From Ensifer canadensis (GTDB lineage Bacteria; Pseudomonadota; Alphaproteobacteria; Rhizobiales; Rhizobiaceae): a stretch of 64,000 nt of DNA. Positions 7,743 to 15,781 of this stretch are shown here, in pieces. The position numbers and the translations under genes are program-made. Position 1 is the stretch's first letter; each line of letters begins with the position of its first letter. The DNA is taken from positions 1,364,001 through 1,428,000 of the forward strand of contig NZ_CP083370.1 of the NCBI RefSeq assembly GCF_017488845.2, in the 5' to 3' direction. The notes below the pieces were generated by a model. It made no database searches, had not been told where the DNA came from, and saw only the letters and a list, made by a program, of their open reading frames with translations.

Positions 7743-8161
7743 TAGATGCTCCACCGGATGACGGCTTCGACGTTGATAACGCCGTGCGCATATGACAGTG
7801 CCGGGTCAGGGTCGCGCATCCAATGGACGGCAGGCAAGCTGAATTCATCAATAGCGAAGCCGGACGCTGCCGGGACTTCCTTCAGGGCGTTACAGACTGC
7901 GAAGCCGATAGCCTTGGCAGTGTCCGCGCCGTCATCCACGGACCAGATATGGAGATCCAGAAACACGCGGGCGACATACTGAGAACCGGAAGCGTTGCCG
8001 AGAAATTCGGTCTGCCCGTCGCTCATGATGATCATGGGGAAGTTGTCCGGGCGCGTGGAACCGGCCCGGATATGGGCGGCAGGCACAAGGGCGGACACTT
8101 CCGGGGATGCGATGAGCGCGGCGCGAATTGCGGTGCGGAGTGCGACGGTCGGTTCAATCAT
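7742..8161 (-). CDS. DUF3168 tail completion/terminator protein
   Basis: The 139-residue protein has the features of the DUF3168 family: an N-terminal helix (TVALRTAIRAALIASPEVSALV), a PMIIMSDGQTE strand, and YVARVFLDLHIWSVDDGADTAKAI. In phages such as HK97 and in gene transfer agents this family caps the tail and joins it to the head. It overlaps HK97-gp10 upstream by eight bases and the adaptor downstream by one. The presence of a tail terminator implies a long tail, although no tail tube gene is seen. Confidence 0.82.
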   Translation of the reverse strand: MIEPTVALRTAIRAALIASPEVSALVPAAHIRAGSTRPDNFPMIIMSDGQTEFLGNASGSQYVARVFLDLHIWSVDDGADTAKAIGFAVCNALKEVPAASGFAIDEFSLPAVHWMRDPDPALSYAHGVINVEAVIRWSI

Positions 8162-8591
8162 TGGTGGGCTTCTGCTTCAGGGCGTTAGTGATTGCGCGGC
8201 TAATCCGGCGCTCGATACGCGGCTTTCCCAGCCGGAAACCCGGCAGCATGAACGGTTGCGCTTCGGTCTTGACGGTGCCGAACTCGACAAGATGGCCGTG
8301 CCGGACTTCCTCATTCCCTACGGTAACGAGAACCTGATTGGCGTTGGCCGTGCGCTTCCCGCCGCCTGCCGCATAGGCAGGCGTGGTTTCGCCGGGTCCG
8401 GTCACCGTGATGCTGTCGACTAGCGCGCCGGTGTCACGCGAAGCTTCGGCAAGGGCGCGCATGTTCGTGGCGACTTCCTCGCCGGAACGGATGAGCGCCG
8501 GGCGCAAGGCGTCAAGAACCTCCTTCGGGATCGCAGAGAGGCGATGTGAAAGTGCCGCCGACTGCTGCGAAAGGGTCTTATTCCGCGACAT
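8154..8591 (-). CDS. HK97 gp10 family head-tail protein
   Basis: The 145-residue protein shows the family pattern: an N-terminal helical part ending with RDTGALVDSITVTG, then VLVTVGNEEVRHGHLVEFGTVKTEAQPFMLPGF. The phrase HLVEFGT with a downstream QPFM is a good marker of this family. It is thought to act in neck or tail completion. The gene overlaps the gp6-like connector upstream by 14 bases, so the start might lie a little further in. Confidence 0.88.
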   Translation of the reverse strand: MSRNKTLSQQSAALSHRLSAIPKEVLDALRPALIRSGEEVATNMRALAEASRDTGALVDSITVTGPGETTPAYAAGGGKRTANANQVLVTVGNEEVRHGHLVEFGTVKTEAQPFMLPGFRLGKPRIERRISRAITNALKQKPTND

Positions 8592-8883
8592 GGCCGGTCA
8601 CTACGACACTGTGCGGGCGCAAGAAATCGATCACACCATAGGGCAATTCATAGGCATTCACGCCGATAAGCACGGCTTCTCGGTTCTCATAGAGGTGCGC
8701 GGCAAGCTGAAGGACAGCTTCCACGATGCCAGCCGGGACAGGATTGAAGTCGGCGAGCGGCTTGCCGAGATAGCCGGCAGTCCAGTCTTCAGCGGCCGCA
8801 ATCTTGTGCTCAAGCAGCGCGTCGTCGGCGTCATGGTCGATATTCAACTGCGACTTCAGCAACGGAAGGGTGACAATGCTCAT
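8578..8883 (-). CDS. Phage gp6-like head-tail connector
   Basis: This 101-residue protein matches the phage connector family PF05135: an opening LPLLKSQLNIDHDADDALLEHKIAAAEDWTAGYLG (quoted in parts: LKSQLNID, DDALLEHKI, AAEDWTAGYLG), then a helical segment LQLAAHLYENRE. It should bind under the portal ring. The start overlaps the preceding gene's stop by four bases (ATGA). It stands far downstream of portal, separated by capsid and HNH genes. Confidence 0.87.
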   Translation of the reverse strand: MSIVTLPLLKSQLNIDHDADDALLEHKIAAAEDWTAGYLGKPLADFNPVPAGIVEAVLQLAAHLYENREAVLIGVNAYELPYGVIDFLRPHSVVVTGHVAE

Positions 8884-9332
8884 GCGTTTTCGTCCATCTC
8901 AGAAAAAGTTATTTCGGGACTCTCTTGCGCGGTGCTCCCGGCGCCGGTCCCCTTTGAGGTTGGCAAATTGGAGACCACCCCCGGGGCGGGCTTCGCCCAC
9001 CTGCCGGTCGGCTGAAAGGCGATGGCTGCTGCCATGGAGCCGAGTTTGCGCCGACGGTGAAGCAAGGCCTGCGGTGTAATTCCGACGATGCTTGCCCATT
9101 CGATCAGCGTTCGTGTCTGGCCATTGACGGTATGACGATGCGCACGGTCTGAGATTTGCAGTTGATTGACCTTGTTGACGACGGTCCTTTCTTCAGCGAT
9201 CCAACTTCCAACGCTGTCTTTCTCAAGCTTTCGGCACTGCTTGACGTAAGCAAACGCACGGTCACGGGCTGCTTTGCATTCGGCTGCGAACTCTTGCTGA
9301 TCGATCTGGCGGGCGCGTTCGGCGGGCGTCAT
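8880..9332 (-). CDS. Phage protein with putative homing-type DNA-binding segment
   Basis: The start is taken at ATG 9332, overlapping the HNH stop in ATGA. The N-terminal part is charged and helical. Residues about 72-98 (HTVNGQTRTLIEWASIVGIT, then PQALLHRRRKLG) look like the short helix-turn-helix found beside HNH and AP2-type phage endonucleases, where a strand of the form 'NG-TRTL-EWA' precedes a recognition helix. The C-terminus is Pro/Gly/Thr-rich and looks disordered. It follows directly after an HNH gene, so the two may act together on phage DNA. The family call is inference from pattern. Confidence 0.55.
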   Translation of the reverse strand: MTPAERARQIDQQEFAAECKAARDRAFAYVKQCRKLEKDSVGSWIAEERTVVNKVNQLQISDRAHRHTVNGQTRTLIEWASIVGITPQALLHRRRKLGSMAAAIAFQPTGRWAKPAPGVVSNLPTSKGTGAGSTAQESPEITFSEMDENA

Positions 9333-9682
9333 GGGTTGCGCTCCTGCTGCTGCTTGAGTGAGTTGTGGCAAGGCGCACAAAGCGGCTGCCAGTTGGCGCG
9401 GTGCCAGAACAGGCGCTTGTCGCCACGGTGCGGGATGATGTGATCAACGACGGATGCAAGGCGCGTGATGCTGCTCTTGCTGCACTCGCGGCAATAGGGA
9501 TGAAGGGCCAGGTATTCGAGGCGGGCCTTGCGCCATTCATGGTCATAGCCGCGTGCACGGGCCGAAGGGCGGCGCGCATCATGGCGGGCGTTGCGTTCGC
9601 GGCGTGCGTTCTGCTGGCAAGTGCAAAGCTCGCCGTGCGGCACGATATTGCCGCAAGAACAGATACGGGGCGGTTTGCTCAT
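9329..9682 (-). CDS. HNH endonuclease
   Basis: The 117-residue protein begins with a Cys-rich part (CSCGNIVPHGELCTC), then a basic linker and YCRECSKSS. The nuclease motif is VVDHIIPHRGDKRLFWHRANWQPLCAPCHNSL, visible as DHIIPHRGD, N in HRANWQPLC, and CHN. The two CxxC pairs probably bind zinc. HNH proteins of this size support terminase cleavage in HK97-like phages (gp74). It overlaps both neighbours by four bases, so it is part of the structural operon rather than an inserted mobile intron. Confidence 0.88.
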   Translation of the reverse strand: MSKPPRICSCGNIVPHGELCTCQQNARRERNARHDARRPSARARGYDHEWRKARLEYLALHPYCRECSKSSITRLASVVDHIIPHRGDKRLFWHRANWQPLCAPCHNSLKQQQERNP

Positions 9683-10305
9683 CGGCCCGCCCTCATGATG
9701 CTGCCCCTCAATGCTTCGATGCCAGCGCGGTCAAATTCGGGGTCGAGGCCAGCGGCGACGTTGCGCGCTACCTGTTCGGGATCCGGTGCCTTTTCGGTCT
9801 TCTCGTCGCGGGTGATAACGCCTGTCATCACGAGCCGGTCAATATGAGCGCTATATGCGCGGTCAATCTCGGTGGGCGTGGCGGTCCACGTCGCTTCTTG
9901 CGTCCAGCCAAGCCACCCGGTGCCGTAGCCATAGAGCGCCGCATAGGCTTCCTGCCATGTTGCCGGCTTACCCTTACCTGTCGAGGGCGAGGCCTTTGGA
10001 TCGGTCGCTGGCTGGAACATGGAAATGAGTTCGGCGAGCGACTGACGCACCGCGATAAAGAAGAGGAGAAGCGGCTCTCTCGCTTGGAAGAAAAGGAAAC
10101 GAGCCGCATCCTGCCGGTTGGTGGCTGCCGTCAGGATGATTTCAGAAATAATGGAAAGGTTGGAATCGTCCACCGCGCGGAACAGCGCCGGGAAGCCGTG
10201 ACGTTCAACAAGGGTTGCAGCGACCCGCAACGTCGGACGGAGCGTCACAGTATGGTCGCCGTGAGCAATCGTCACCTGTTCATATGCGGGCCGCTGGTAG
10301 GTCAT
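9679..10305 (-). CDS. Putative phage tail assembly chaperone-like protein
   Basis: This 208-residue protein starts three bases after the capsid gene. The N-terminal domain (TLRPTLRVAATLVERHGFPALF ... LSIISEIILTAA, quoted in parts) resembles proteins that read a tail tube or chaperone fold. The segment ALYGYGTGWLGWTQEATWTATP is typical of small phage proteins annotated as tail assembly chaperones. The C-terminus carries a charged, possibly flexible tail. A second chaperone-like gene lies on the other side of the capsid gene. I am moderately sure of the family and not sure of the function. Confidence 0.5.
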   Translation of the reverse strand: MTYQRPAYEQVTIAHGDHTVTLRPTLRVAATLVERHGFPALFRAVDDSNLSIISEIILTAATNRQDAARFLFFQAREPLLLFFIAVRQSLAELISMFQPATDPKASPSTGKGKPATWQEAYAALYGYGTGWLGWTQEATWTATPTEIDRAYSAHIDRLVMTGVITRDEKTEKAPDPEQVARNVAAGLDPEFDRAGIEALRGSIMRAGR

Positions 10306-10308
10306 GGA

Positions 10309-11838
10309 TTAAGCGGCCTTGAGCTTCAGCTTCGTGAGAGCTTCGCCCATGACAACCTTGCCACCAACGCGACGGCGACCGGTGAACTGAACAATGTCGT
10401 TCTCGGAGAACTTGGCGTAGTCAGTAGAAGGCTCGAACGCGATGCGGTCGGTGATCAGATAGCCACGCTGGAAGTCACCGAAAATGATCGGCGTGTTGCC
10501 TGCAACCGGGTCGGGCATGTCATCGGCCATGTAAACCGGCTGACCCAGAATGCGCCCCGGCTCGCCGGCCTGAAGGCTGCGTTCCCAGATAAGGTTGCCG
10601 TCGCTATCCTTCAGGCCGCGAATGATGCGAGCCGTCTTGCGGTTCATCACCCATGCGCCCGCATTGGCGTAGCTGGCTTTGACCGAATACAGAAGGTCCA
10701 GCAGGTCATCGACTTCAAGCGCCGTCGTGGCCGAAGTGATCTGCTGGACTTCGGTCGAGGTCATAACGCCTTCGGCCTGGGTGGTGCCGTTGCCCTTCAC
10801 AAACCATGCAGATTCAAGTTCCGCGAAGCGCGTGGCGATGTGGCTGGAAATCCATGCGAACAGATTAACTGCGCTGTCTTCAAGCTGAGAGCGAGAAACA
10901 AGCACCTGAGCGCCCATCATGAACGGCTCAATGCTGATCTGTTCGAAGGTCGGGGTGCTTTCCGGCTTCGTGCCGGTTTCGGTGACGCTGCCGGGTGCCA
11001 CGCTGTCGACAAGACGCGGAATCTTCAAAAGGCCGGTGTCAAGCTGAATAGAACTTGCAAGCTGGCGAATAGGATTGCTCTTGCCGAGCTTTTCCAAAAT
11101 CTGCGCCATAAAAGTATCGGTGACGAGATTGCTGCCGGTGCCGGGTGCGGCGATGGTCAGCGCCTTCTGTTCGAGAAGGGTGCTTTTCAGTTCGAGGTTG
11201 AGCGACTTAAGGTCGTTGTCGTTCGTGCCGGTAGGGTGATTGTTGTTCGCGGCGGTCGGGCGGTTGAGCCTTGCCTTGAGCTTATCCACGTCGCTGCGGA
11301 GAGACTTGATTTCAAGCAGTTCCTCCGGGCTAACAACCGGATCATTCTTCACTTCAATTTCATCGTTTTCCAAGTTCATTTCCTTCGGTGCCGTGTCATC
11401 TGCGGCCTTGATTGACGTAATTTGCGCGCCCGGATGACTCGGGACGGTAACAACAGAAATTTCGCGGAGGTCCAGGGCGGTAATCGTGCGCCCGCGCCGG
11501 CGAGGCATTGCCGACTTCGTGCGGTAGCCAATGGACAAGCCCGATATGGCCCGTTCGCGAATGAGTGCGTAAACTTCGCGGGCCTTCGGAATTTCATCGA
11601 TCAGCAAGCGGCCTTTTACGGAAAGCCCCTGCGCCGTTTCGGTGATTTCATCCCAGACGCCGATAGGCTGCGCCTGATTATGTGCGAATAGCATCGGCAA
11701 CTTGTCAGTGAAGTTGAACGCGCCCGTTTCAATCATGTCGCCGACGCCATCCGGCGAGCCAAACGGCCATGCAATTCCGGTAATGGTGCCGGTCTCATCG
11801 ACGGTGAGCGCGCTTTTGTATTCGAGCCGTTCGGTCAT
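10309..11838 (-). CDS. Fused HK97-type prohead protease and major capsid protein
   Basis: One 509-residue frame holds two usual phage genes. Residues 1 to about 150 form an S78-type prohead protease: GIAWPFGSPD (21-30), His53 in MLFAHNQAQPIG, and Ser102 in ISGLSIGY, followed by LREISVVTVPSHPGA. A coiled-coil scaffold-like linker (about 160-215) leads to an HK97-fold capsid domain from about 230: NLVTDTFMAQILEKL, PRLVDSVAPGS, E-loop-like residues, then GQPVYMADDMPDPVAG and FGDFQRGYLITDR. The fusion would deliver protease, scaffold and capsid in equal numbers, and protease release should depend on self-cleavage. Fused versions occur in some phages. There is no internal stop or frameshift. It overlaps its upstream gene by four bases. 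Confidence 0.9.
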   Translation of the reverse strand: MTERLEYKSALTVDETGTITGIAWPFGSPDGVGDMIETGAFNFTDKLPMLFAHNQAQPIGVWDEITETAQGLSVKGRLLIDEIPKAREVYALIRERAISGLSIGYRTKSAMPRRRGRTITALDLREISVVTVPSHPGAQITSIKAADDTAPKEMNLENDEIEVKNDPVVSPEELLEIKSLRSDVDKLKARLNRPTAANNNHPTGTNDNDLKSLNLELKSTLLEQKALTIAAPGTGSNLVTDTFMAQILEKLGKSNPIRQLASSIQLDTGLLKIPRLVDSVAPGSVTETGTKPESTPTFEQISIEPFMMGAQVLVSRSQLEDSAVNLFAWISSHIATRFAELESAWFVKGNGTTQAEGVMTSTEVQQITSATTALEVDDLLDLLYSVKASYANAGAWVMNRKTARIIRGLKDSDGNLIWERSLQAGEPGRILGQPVYMADDMPDPVAGNTPIIFGDFQRGYLITDRIAFEPSTDYAKFSENDIVQFTGRRRVGGKVVMGEALTKLKLKAA

Positions 11839-12173
11839 GCGGCGACCTGTTCAAGCGCGTCATTGATTGCTTCGACGCCGAGGAACAGAGCAGTGATAAC
11901 GCCATCGGCGACGGCGAAGACTTCGCCGAGCGGACGCCCAACGCCGTAGATAGAAACAAGCTGATCAGCTTCGGCGGGCGTGGTGCCACCGCCGACAAGG
12001 CCAAGCCGGATCACCTGAAGCACGTCGGAAAGCGAATATTCGCGAGTGCTGAAGCGACGAAATAGTGCGCCGACGCCGTGGCCCGTCTTGCGCTCAAGTT
12101 CTTCGATAAGTTCGCGGGTCGGGAAGGCGAAGGTCTTTTCGCCGTCGCCGAAGAAAGCGCGGTGTTCGATCAT
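11835..12173 (-). CDS. GTA-gp10-like tail assembly chaperone (Phage_TAC_11)
   Basis: The start at ATG 12173 overlaps the previous stop in ATGA. A longer frame from 12257 would run through the neighbour. The 112-residue protein has the pattern of the gene-transfer-agent gp10 family: KTFAFPTRELIEELERKTG, GALFRRFSTREYSLSDVLQVI, LGLVGGGTTPAEADQLV and VGRPLGEVFAVADGVITALF. In gene transfer agents this gene sits between the major tail protein and the tape measure. Here it lies between portal and capsid, so it is out of place. Confidence 0.78.
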   Translation of the reverse strand: MIEHRAFFGDGEKTFAFPTRELIEELERKTGHGVGALFRRFSTREYSLSDVLQVIRLGLVGGGTTPAEADQLVSIYGVGRPLGEVFAVADGVITALFLGVEAINDALEQVAA

Positions 12174-12466
12174 CGCACGAACTTCCCGGCGACGAACTTC
12201 ACCGGAACCGTCATGGCGTCGTCGCCGTAAATTCGCTTGATGGCGGTGATCTGCCACTCTTCGAGGCGAAGACCCTTCCCATAGGTGCTTTGCTCAAGGT
12301 CGGCGGCTTCATCGGAAATAACGGTGAGGCGGGCAATAACTTCGTTGAATTGATCAACGATACGGGCGGCTGCGGCGCGCTGGCCTTCATCAAAAGCCGG
12401 GTCATCCTTCATGAGACGCGCAAGTGTATAGATTTCACCCATCGCCTTCGTGATTTCAGAGTTCAT
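12170..12466 (-). CDS. Hypothetical phage protein, 98 aa
   Basis: I do not recognise this family. The protein is helical (residues about 3-60) and ends with a predicted strand-rich part (MTVPVKFVAGKFVR). The segment GLRLEEWQITAIKRIYG resembles the adenine-contact region at the N-terminus of large terminases, but no ATPase follows. It overlaps portal upstream and the gp10-like gene downstream by four bases each, so it belongs to the structural operon. A small head-tail or assembly factor is possible. Confidence 0.6.
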   Translation of the reverse strand: MNSEITKAMGEIYTLARLMKDDPAFDEGQRAAAARIVDQFNEVIARLTVISDEAADLEQSTYGKGLRLEEWQITAIKRIYGDDAMTVPVKFVAGKFVR

Positions 12467-13692
12467 GCGTTCTCCTTCGCCGGGGCCGTGGTCGGTGCGG
12501 CGTTGCTGGTCGTGTGAGGGTTGATAAGTTCATCGCCGCCGGGAAGCGGCTGAAGATTAAGGATCGCCCGGACTTCGTTCGGGGTCATGATGCGGTTCGT
12601 CACAAGCGCGGTCATGTTCGCGGTGCGGTTCGCCGCGTCGGCGCGCATGAGGTCGTCAGTGACAAACTCGAAATAATGGCTGTCCTGCTCTTCTTCGTTG
12701 AGAAGCACGGTCGTCATGGCGTCCTGCCAGCGATCCAGCCATGGCCGAAGGCAAAGCTGAAGGAAGGTCGCGCCCATCGTCTCGGCATTGCCCCAGGTTG
12801 CGCGACCGAGGTCGAAAATCATGTGCGGCGGCACGCCGAAGATGCGCGCAATTTCGGCAAGCTGGAACGCGCGGTTTTCAATGAACTGCGCGTCCGTCGA
12901 GGTCATGGCCGGCGTTTGCACGCCCATCTTAGGGGGCAGGATAAGCGGTTCTTTGGGATTGATTTGCCAGCGCCTGTAGTCCTTGAGGATATTCAAGAAC
13001 CTATTCGCGCCCGCATCGTTTTCGGGGATACGCTCGTCGGACGTGATAATAACAGACGGTCGGCGTCCACCGCTGAAGAGTTCGGCGGCGTCCCGCTCAA
13101 GGATCGCGGCGAGGCCGATAGCCTCCTTGCCGAAGGCAATCGGCGACGTGCCGAGGAAGGACGGAATGTGAAGGATTTCGGAGAAGTGATAATCGCGGGT
13201 GCCGGCTCCTTCAGCCACGCGGTAGACCGGCGCACCGGTTAGCTTATCCTTCAGAATTGTCACGGAGCGCGGCTCAAGATAGTCCAGCGCGTAAGGCCGC
13301 CCGTCATCATAGGAGATGACGCGGGCAAAGCCGTTGCCATGAATGAGCGCGTCGGCAGTCAGGCGGGTTCGAAGCTCGCTCGCGCCCGTGTATTCGTTAG
13401 CGCGGCGGTGGACGATCCGATAGGCGGAATGATCCTTAGCCGCTTCCTTGCCATCTGCCGTTTCCCGATAGACCTTGCAAGGAAGCGATCCGATTGTCTC
13501 CGAGATCAGACGGACGGCCTGAAGAACTGCTGAGACATAAAGTGCCGATTGTCCACCGACATTGACGCCTGAATAAGTCTGCCTGACGCCGAAAAGCTCG
13601 AATGCTTCAGGGCTATTAGGAGAATACGCCTTCTGTTCTATCGGAAAGCCGATGGCTTTCTTAACGTTCGAAATAGCAGAAGCGAATTTCAT
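12463..13692 (-). CDS. Phage portal protein, HK97 family
   Basis: The portal forms the ring through which DNA enters and leaves the capsid. The 409-residue protein matches the HK97 family in length and pattern: GVNVGGQSALYVSAVLQAVRLISETIGSLP (quoted in part as ALYVSAVLQAVRLISE), HRRANEYTGASELR, LIHGNGFARVI, LEPRSVTI, and a C-terminal part with ARIFGVPPHMIFDLGRATWGNAE and ILNLQPLPGGDE. It is the first structural gene after the integrase, with a putative promoter 30 to 58 bases upstream. It overlaps the next gene by four bases. Confidence 0.93.
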   Translation of the reverse strand: MKFASAISNVKKAIGFPIEQKAYSPNSPEAFELFGVRQTYSGVNVGGQSALYVSAVLQAVRLISETIGSLPCKVYRETADGKEAAKDHSAYRIVHRRANEYTGASELRTRLTADALIHGNGFARVISYDDGRPYALDYLEPRSVTILKDKLTGAPVYRVAEGAGTRDYHFSEILHIPSFLGTSPIAFGKEAIGLAAILERDAAELFSGGRRPSVIITSDERIPENDAGANRFLNILKDYRRWQINPKEPLILPPKMGVQTPAMTSTDAQFIENRAFQLAEIARIFGVPPHMIFDLGRATWGNAETMGATFLQLCLRPWLDRWQDAMTTVLLNEEEQDSHYFEFVTDDLMRADAANRTANMTALVTNRIMTPNEVRAILNLQPLPGGDELINPHTTSNAAPTTAPAKENA

Positions 13693-13721
13693 TCTTAGTT
13701 CCCAAAATTAATCTGGAAACT

Positions 13722-13750
13722 ATTCTCTCATGCTCGGAATCCGGTGTGAA
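13722..13750 (-). promoter_or_regulatory. Putative promoter of the structural operon
   Basis: On the minus strand TTCACA (13750-13745) and GAGAAT (13727-13722) are 17 bases apart and lie just before portal and just after the integrase terminator. Both hexamers are imperfect. The location makes it the likely start of the structural transcript. Confidence 0.35.
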
Positions 13751-13761
13751 TCCCTTAAAAG

Positions 13762-13786
13762 AAAAAATTCCTAACAAATAGGAATT
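13762..13786 (-). terminator. Integrase terminator overlapping its stop codon
   Basis: AATTCCTA and TAGGAATT (13766-13786) form an eight-base stem with a five-base loop, followed on the minus strand by a run of T (13767-13762). The stem includes two bases of the integrase stop codon (13785-13787), so termination is placed immediately at the end of the gene. Confidence 0.65.
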
Positions 13787-15383
13787 AATCCACTTCCGGA
13801 GGGATGTCATCTTTGATTATGTTACGAACCTTATCCATCTGGTTTGCGATCTCGATCAATCTCAGGTCGCTGCCGCCGTAGTCGTCGGATGACGAGCCGG
13901 ACGAACGGCCTGTGATGTAGAGCGCCGCCTTATGGCTGACGCCACCGAACAGGGCGTCCTCAAATAGGTGCCGGAAGCCGTGGTTAGGAGGTGGCATGTC
14001 CGTCCGGTTCGGAAAGACCTTTTCATGTATCCATTCGCGGATGCGCTGATCTTCGTTCTTCCCGCCCGGAAACAACCTGCCGTCCGGTTGTCCTTTCACA
14101 AATTCGATGAAGCCTTCTTTGATCAAGGCGCGATGCACCGGCACTTTTCGGCCTTTGTGGGTCTTCGTCGTGCGGCCATTGCCGACACGGATATGAATGA
14201 ACCAATGCCCTTCGATCTCGAACACGTCGGCTTTCTCTAGCGGCGTGATTTCATTCACACGCGCGCCAGTATGGGCGATGATCCACGGGATCCAGCGGAA
14301 GCTGGCACGGGTCGCCGTCCGCGTGAACTCAAGAAAGTGTCGGGCTTCCTTGAGGGAATAGGTGCGGTCGGCGCTGTCGCCCTTTTCGACGTGCGGCATT
14401 TCCAGCGCTGCCCACGGGTCGCCCTGGGGAAACATCTGCAGTTCCGATTGGGTGTTTGCCCAATTCATCAAGGTTCGAATGATGGTGAGCTTATCATGGA
14501 TGGTTTTACGGGAGAGTTTGCCGCCCGCCAGCAAGTGATCGCGCCACAGTTTGCCATCGGCAAGCGTGATCGTTGCGACCTTCTTATTCTTGCGGAAGTG
14601 CTCGAAATCATACTGAGCAACGCGATACTTATCCAACGTGGCTTCGGACTTGGCCCGACCTAGACCTAGCGCGGCCTGCCGTTCCTGTTCCTCAATCACG
14701 CGGTCGAAGGTCCAATCATCGAACACGTTGATCTGAGCTTCAGCTTGTTGTTCGGCTTCCTCTTGCTGGATCGCCTCGATTAACGCCGGGTGTTCAGGTT
14801 TGCCGGCGAAGTCGCCTTCATCCCGTTCGGCGATTCGCGACAAGCCTTCGTATTCGGCAACGCAGACCGCACGTGCGAGAGCTCGAAACTCGACAGTTCC
14901 GGGCGCGGCATCGGCGTTAGAGACATGAAGGTCGCGAAGGCTAGCGCCGATGATTTCAAGATATTCTCGATCTGAGAGACGCCCTGCCATTCCGTCGCGA
15001 AGCTTCGCCACTAAATCCTCATCGATGTAGCCGACGCTGGAATATCTGTGATCGGCAGTCCGGGCGCTGTCATCGAACGAGACCATATCGCGATAGTGAC
15101 GGACCATAAGCTTCGCCGGGTCTATCGGATTCGTCGTGAGCGTGATTCGCTGGCCGGTGTCGCGTGCATAGGCTTCCGCCGCCTTGCGGAGCTGATCCTT
15201 GAAAACCGCGACGTGATAATGAAGATTCTCTTTAGCGATCCGTAAATCAGGGCCGAGCGGTTCACGAAGCTGTGTCTGGCCGATGTAGGGCCGAAGTTCC
15301 GGTTTGACCGGGACGCGGGCGAAATAGCGCCCGTCGAGTTCCTGCAGATATAGCGGGAGTTTTCTACGCTTAGTTTTAGCCAT
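13785..15383 (-). CDS. int: Phage tyrosine integrase (site-specific recombinase)
   Basis: The enzyme inserts and excises the prophage by recombination at the tRNA-Pro end. I choose ATG 15383 (532 residues). A TTG at 15444-15446 would add 21 residues. The N-terminal domain is basic (MAKTKRRKLPLYLQ) with an arm-binding-like region, a central helical core-binding domain follows, and the catalytic C-terminal domain shows Arg in AHTGARVNEITPL, a beta-sheet Lys in KTHKGRKVPVH, His-x-x-Arg in HGFRHLFEDA, and the nucleophile Tyr in SSDDYGGSD. Its start lies about 100 bases from the tRNA 3' end. No excisionase gene is seen nearby. Confidence 0.93.
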   Translation of the reverse strand: MAKTKRRKLPLYLQELDGRYFARVPVKPELRPYIGQTQLREPLGPDLRIAKENLHYHVAVFKDQLRKAAEAYARDTGQRITLTTNPIDPAKLMVRHYRDMVSFDDSARTADHRYSSVGYIDEDLVAKLRDGMAGRLSDREYLEIIGASLRDLHVSNADAAPGTVEFRALARAVCVAEYEGLSRIAERDEGDFAGKPEHPALIEAIQQEEAEQQAEAQINVFDDWTFDRVIEEQERQAALGLGRAKSEATLDKYRVAQYDFEHFRKNKKVATITLADGKLWRDHLLAGGKLSRKTIHDKLTIIRTLMNWANTQSELQMFPQGDPWAALEMPHVEKGDSADRTYSLKEARHFLEFTRTATRASFRWIPWIIAHTGARVNEITPLEKADVFEIEGHWFIHIRVGNGRTTKTHKGRKVPVHRALIKEGFIEFVKGQPDGRLFPGGKNEDQRIREWIHEKVFPNRTDMPPPNHGFRHLFEDALFGGVSHKAALYITGRSSGSSSDDYGGSDLRLIEIANQMDKVRNIIKDDIPPEVD

Positions 15384-15485
15384 GTCCGAAGCCCGTTTGT
15401 AACGAGTTTTGTAAGGGTAGTTCGGACAAAGGTGCTTGAAAATCAATAACTTTATAGAAGTTCAATGACTTACAAGCGAAAAAAG

Positions 15486-15562
<77 letters not shown>

Positions 15563-15781
15563 TGCCAACGGCGCCGGAGATACACGCTTCACCCACGCCC
15601 TGCAACATGAAATTTCACGTTGACCGACACGGGAGGCCAAATGTGATGCGATGAGAGGGCGCCTTGGCGGCCAATATGCCGGAATTTCAGGCTCTGGTGC
15701 CGATTTCTCATTTTCATTTAGTACTCCCTAAACTCCATGCGATAGAGGCGCAGCGACAAACAAACACGCCGAGCCGGATCG

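Noticed and set aside
9553..11415. 620-residue plus-strand frame opposite the protease-capsid gene
   Set aside because: It is a shadow of the real minus-strand genes, crosses several gene boundaries and has no motif.
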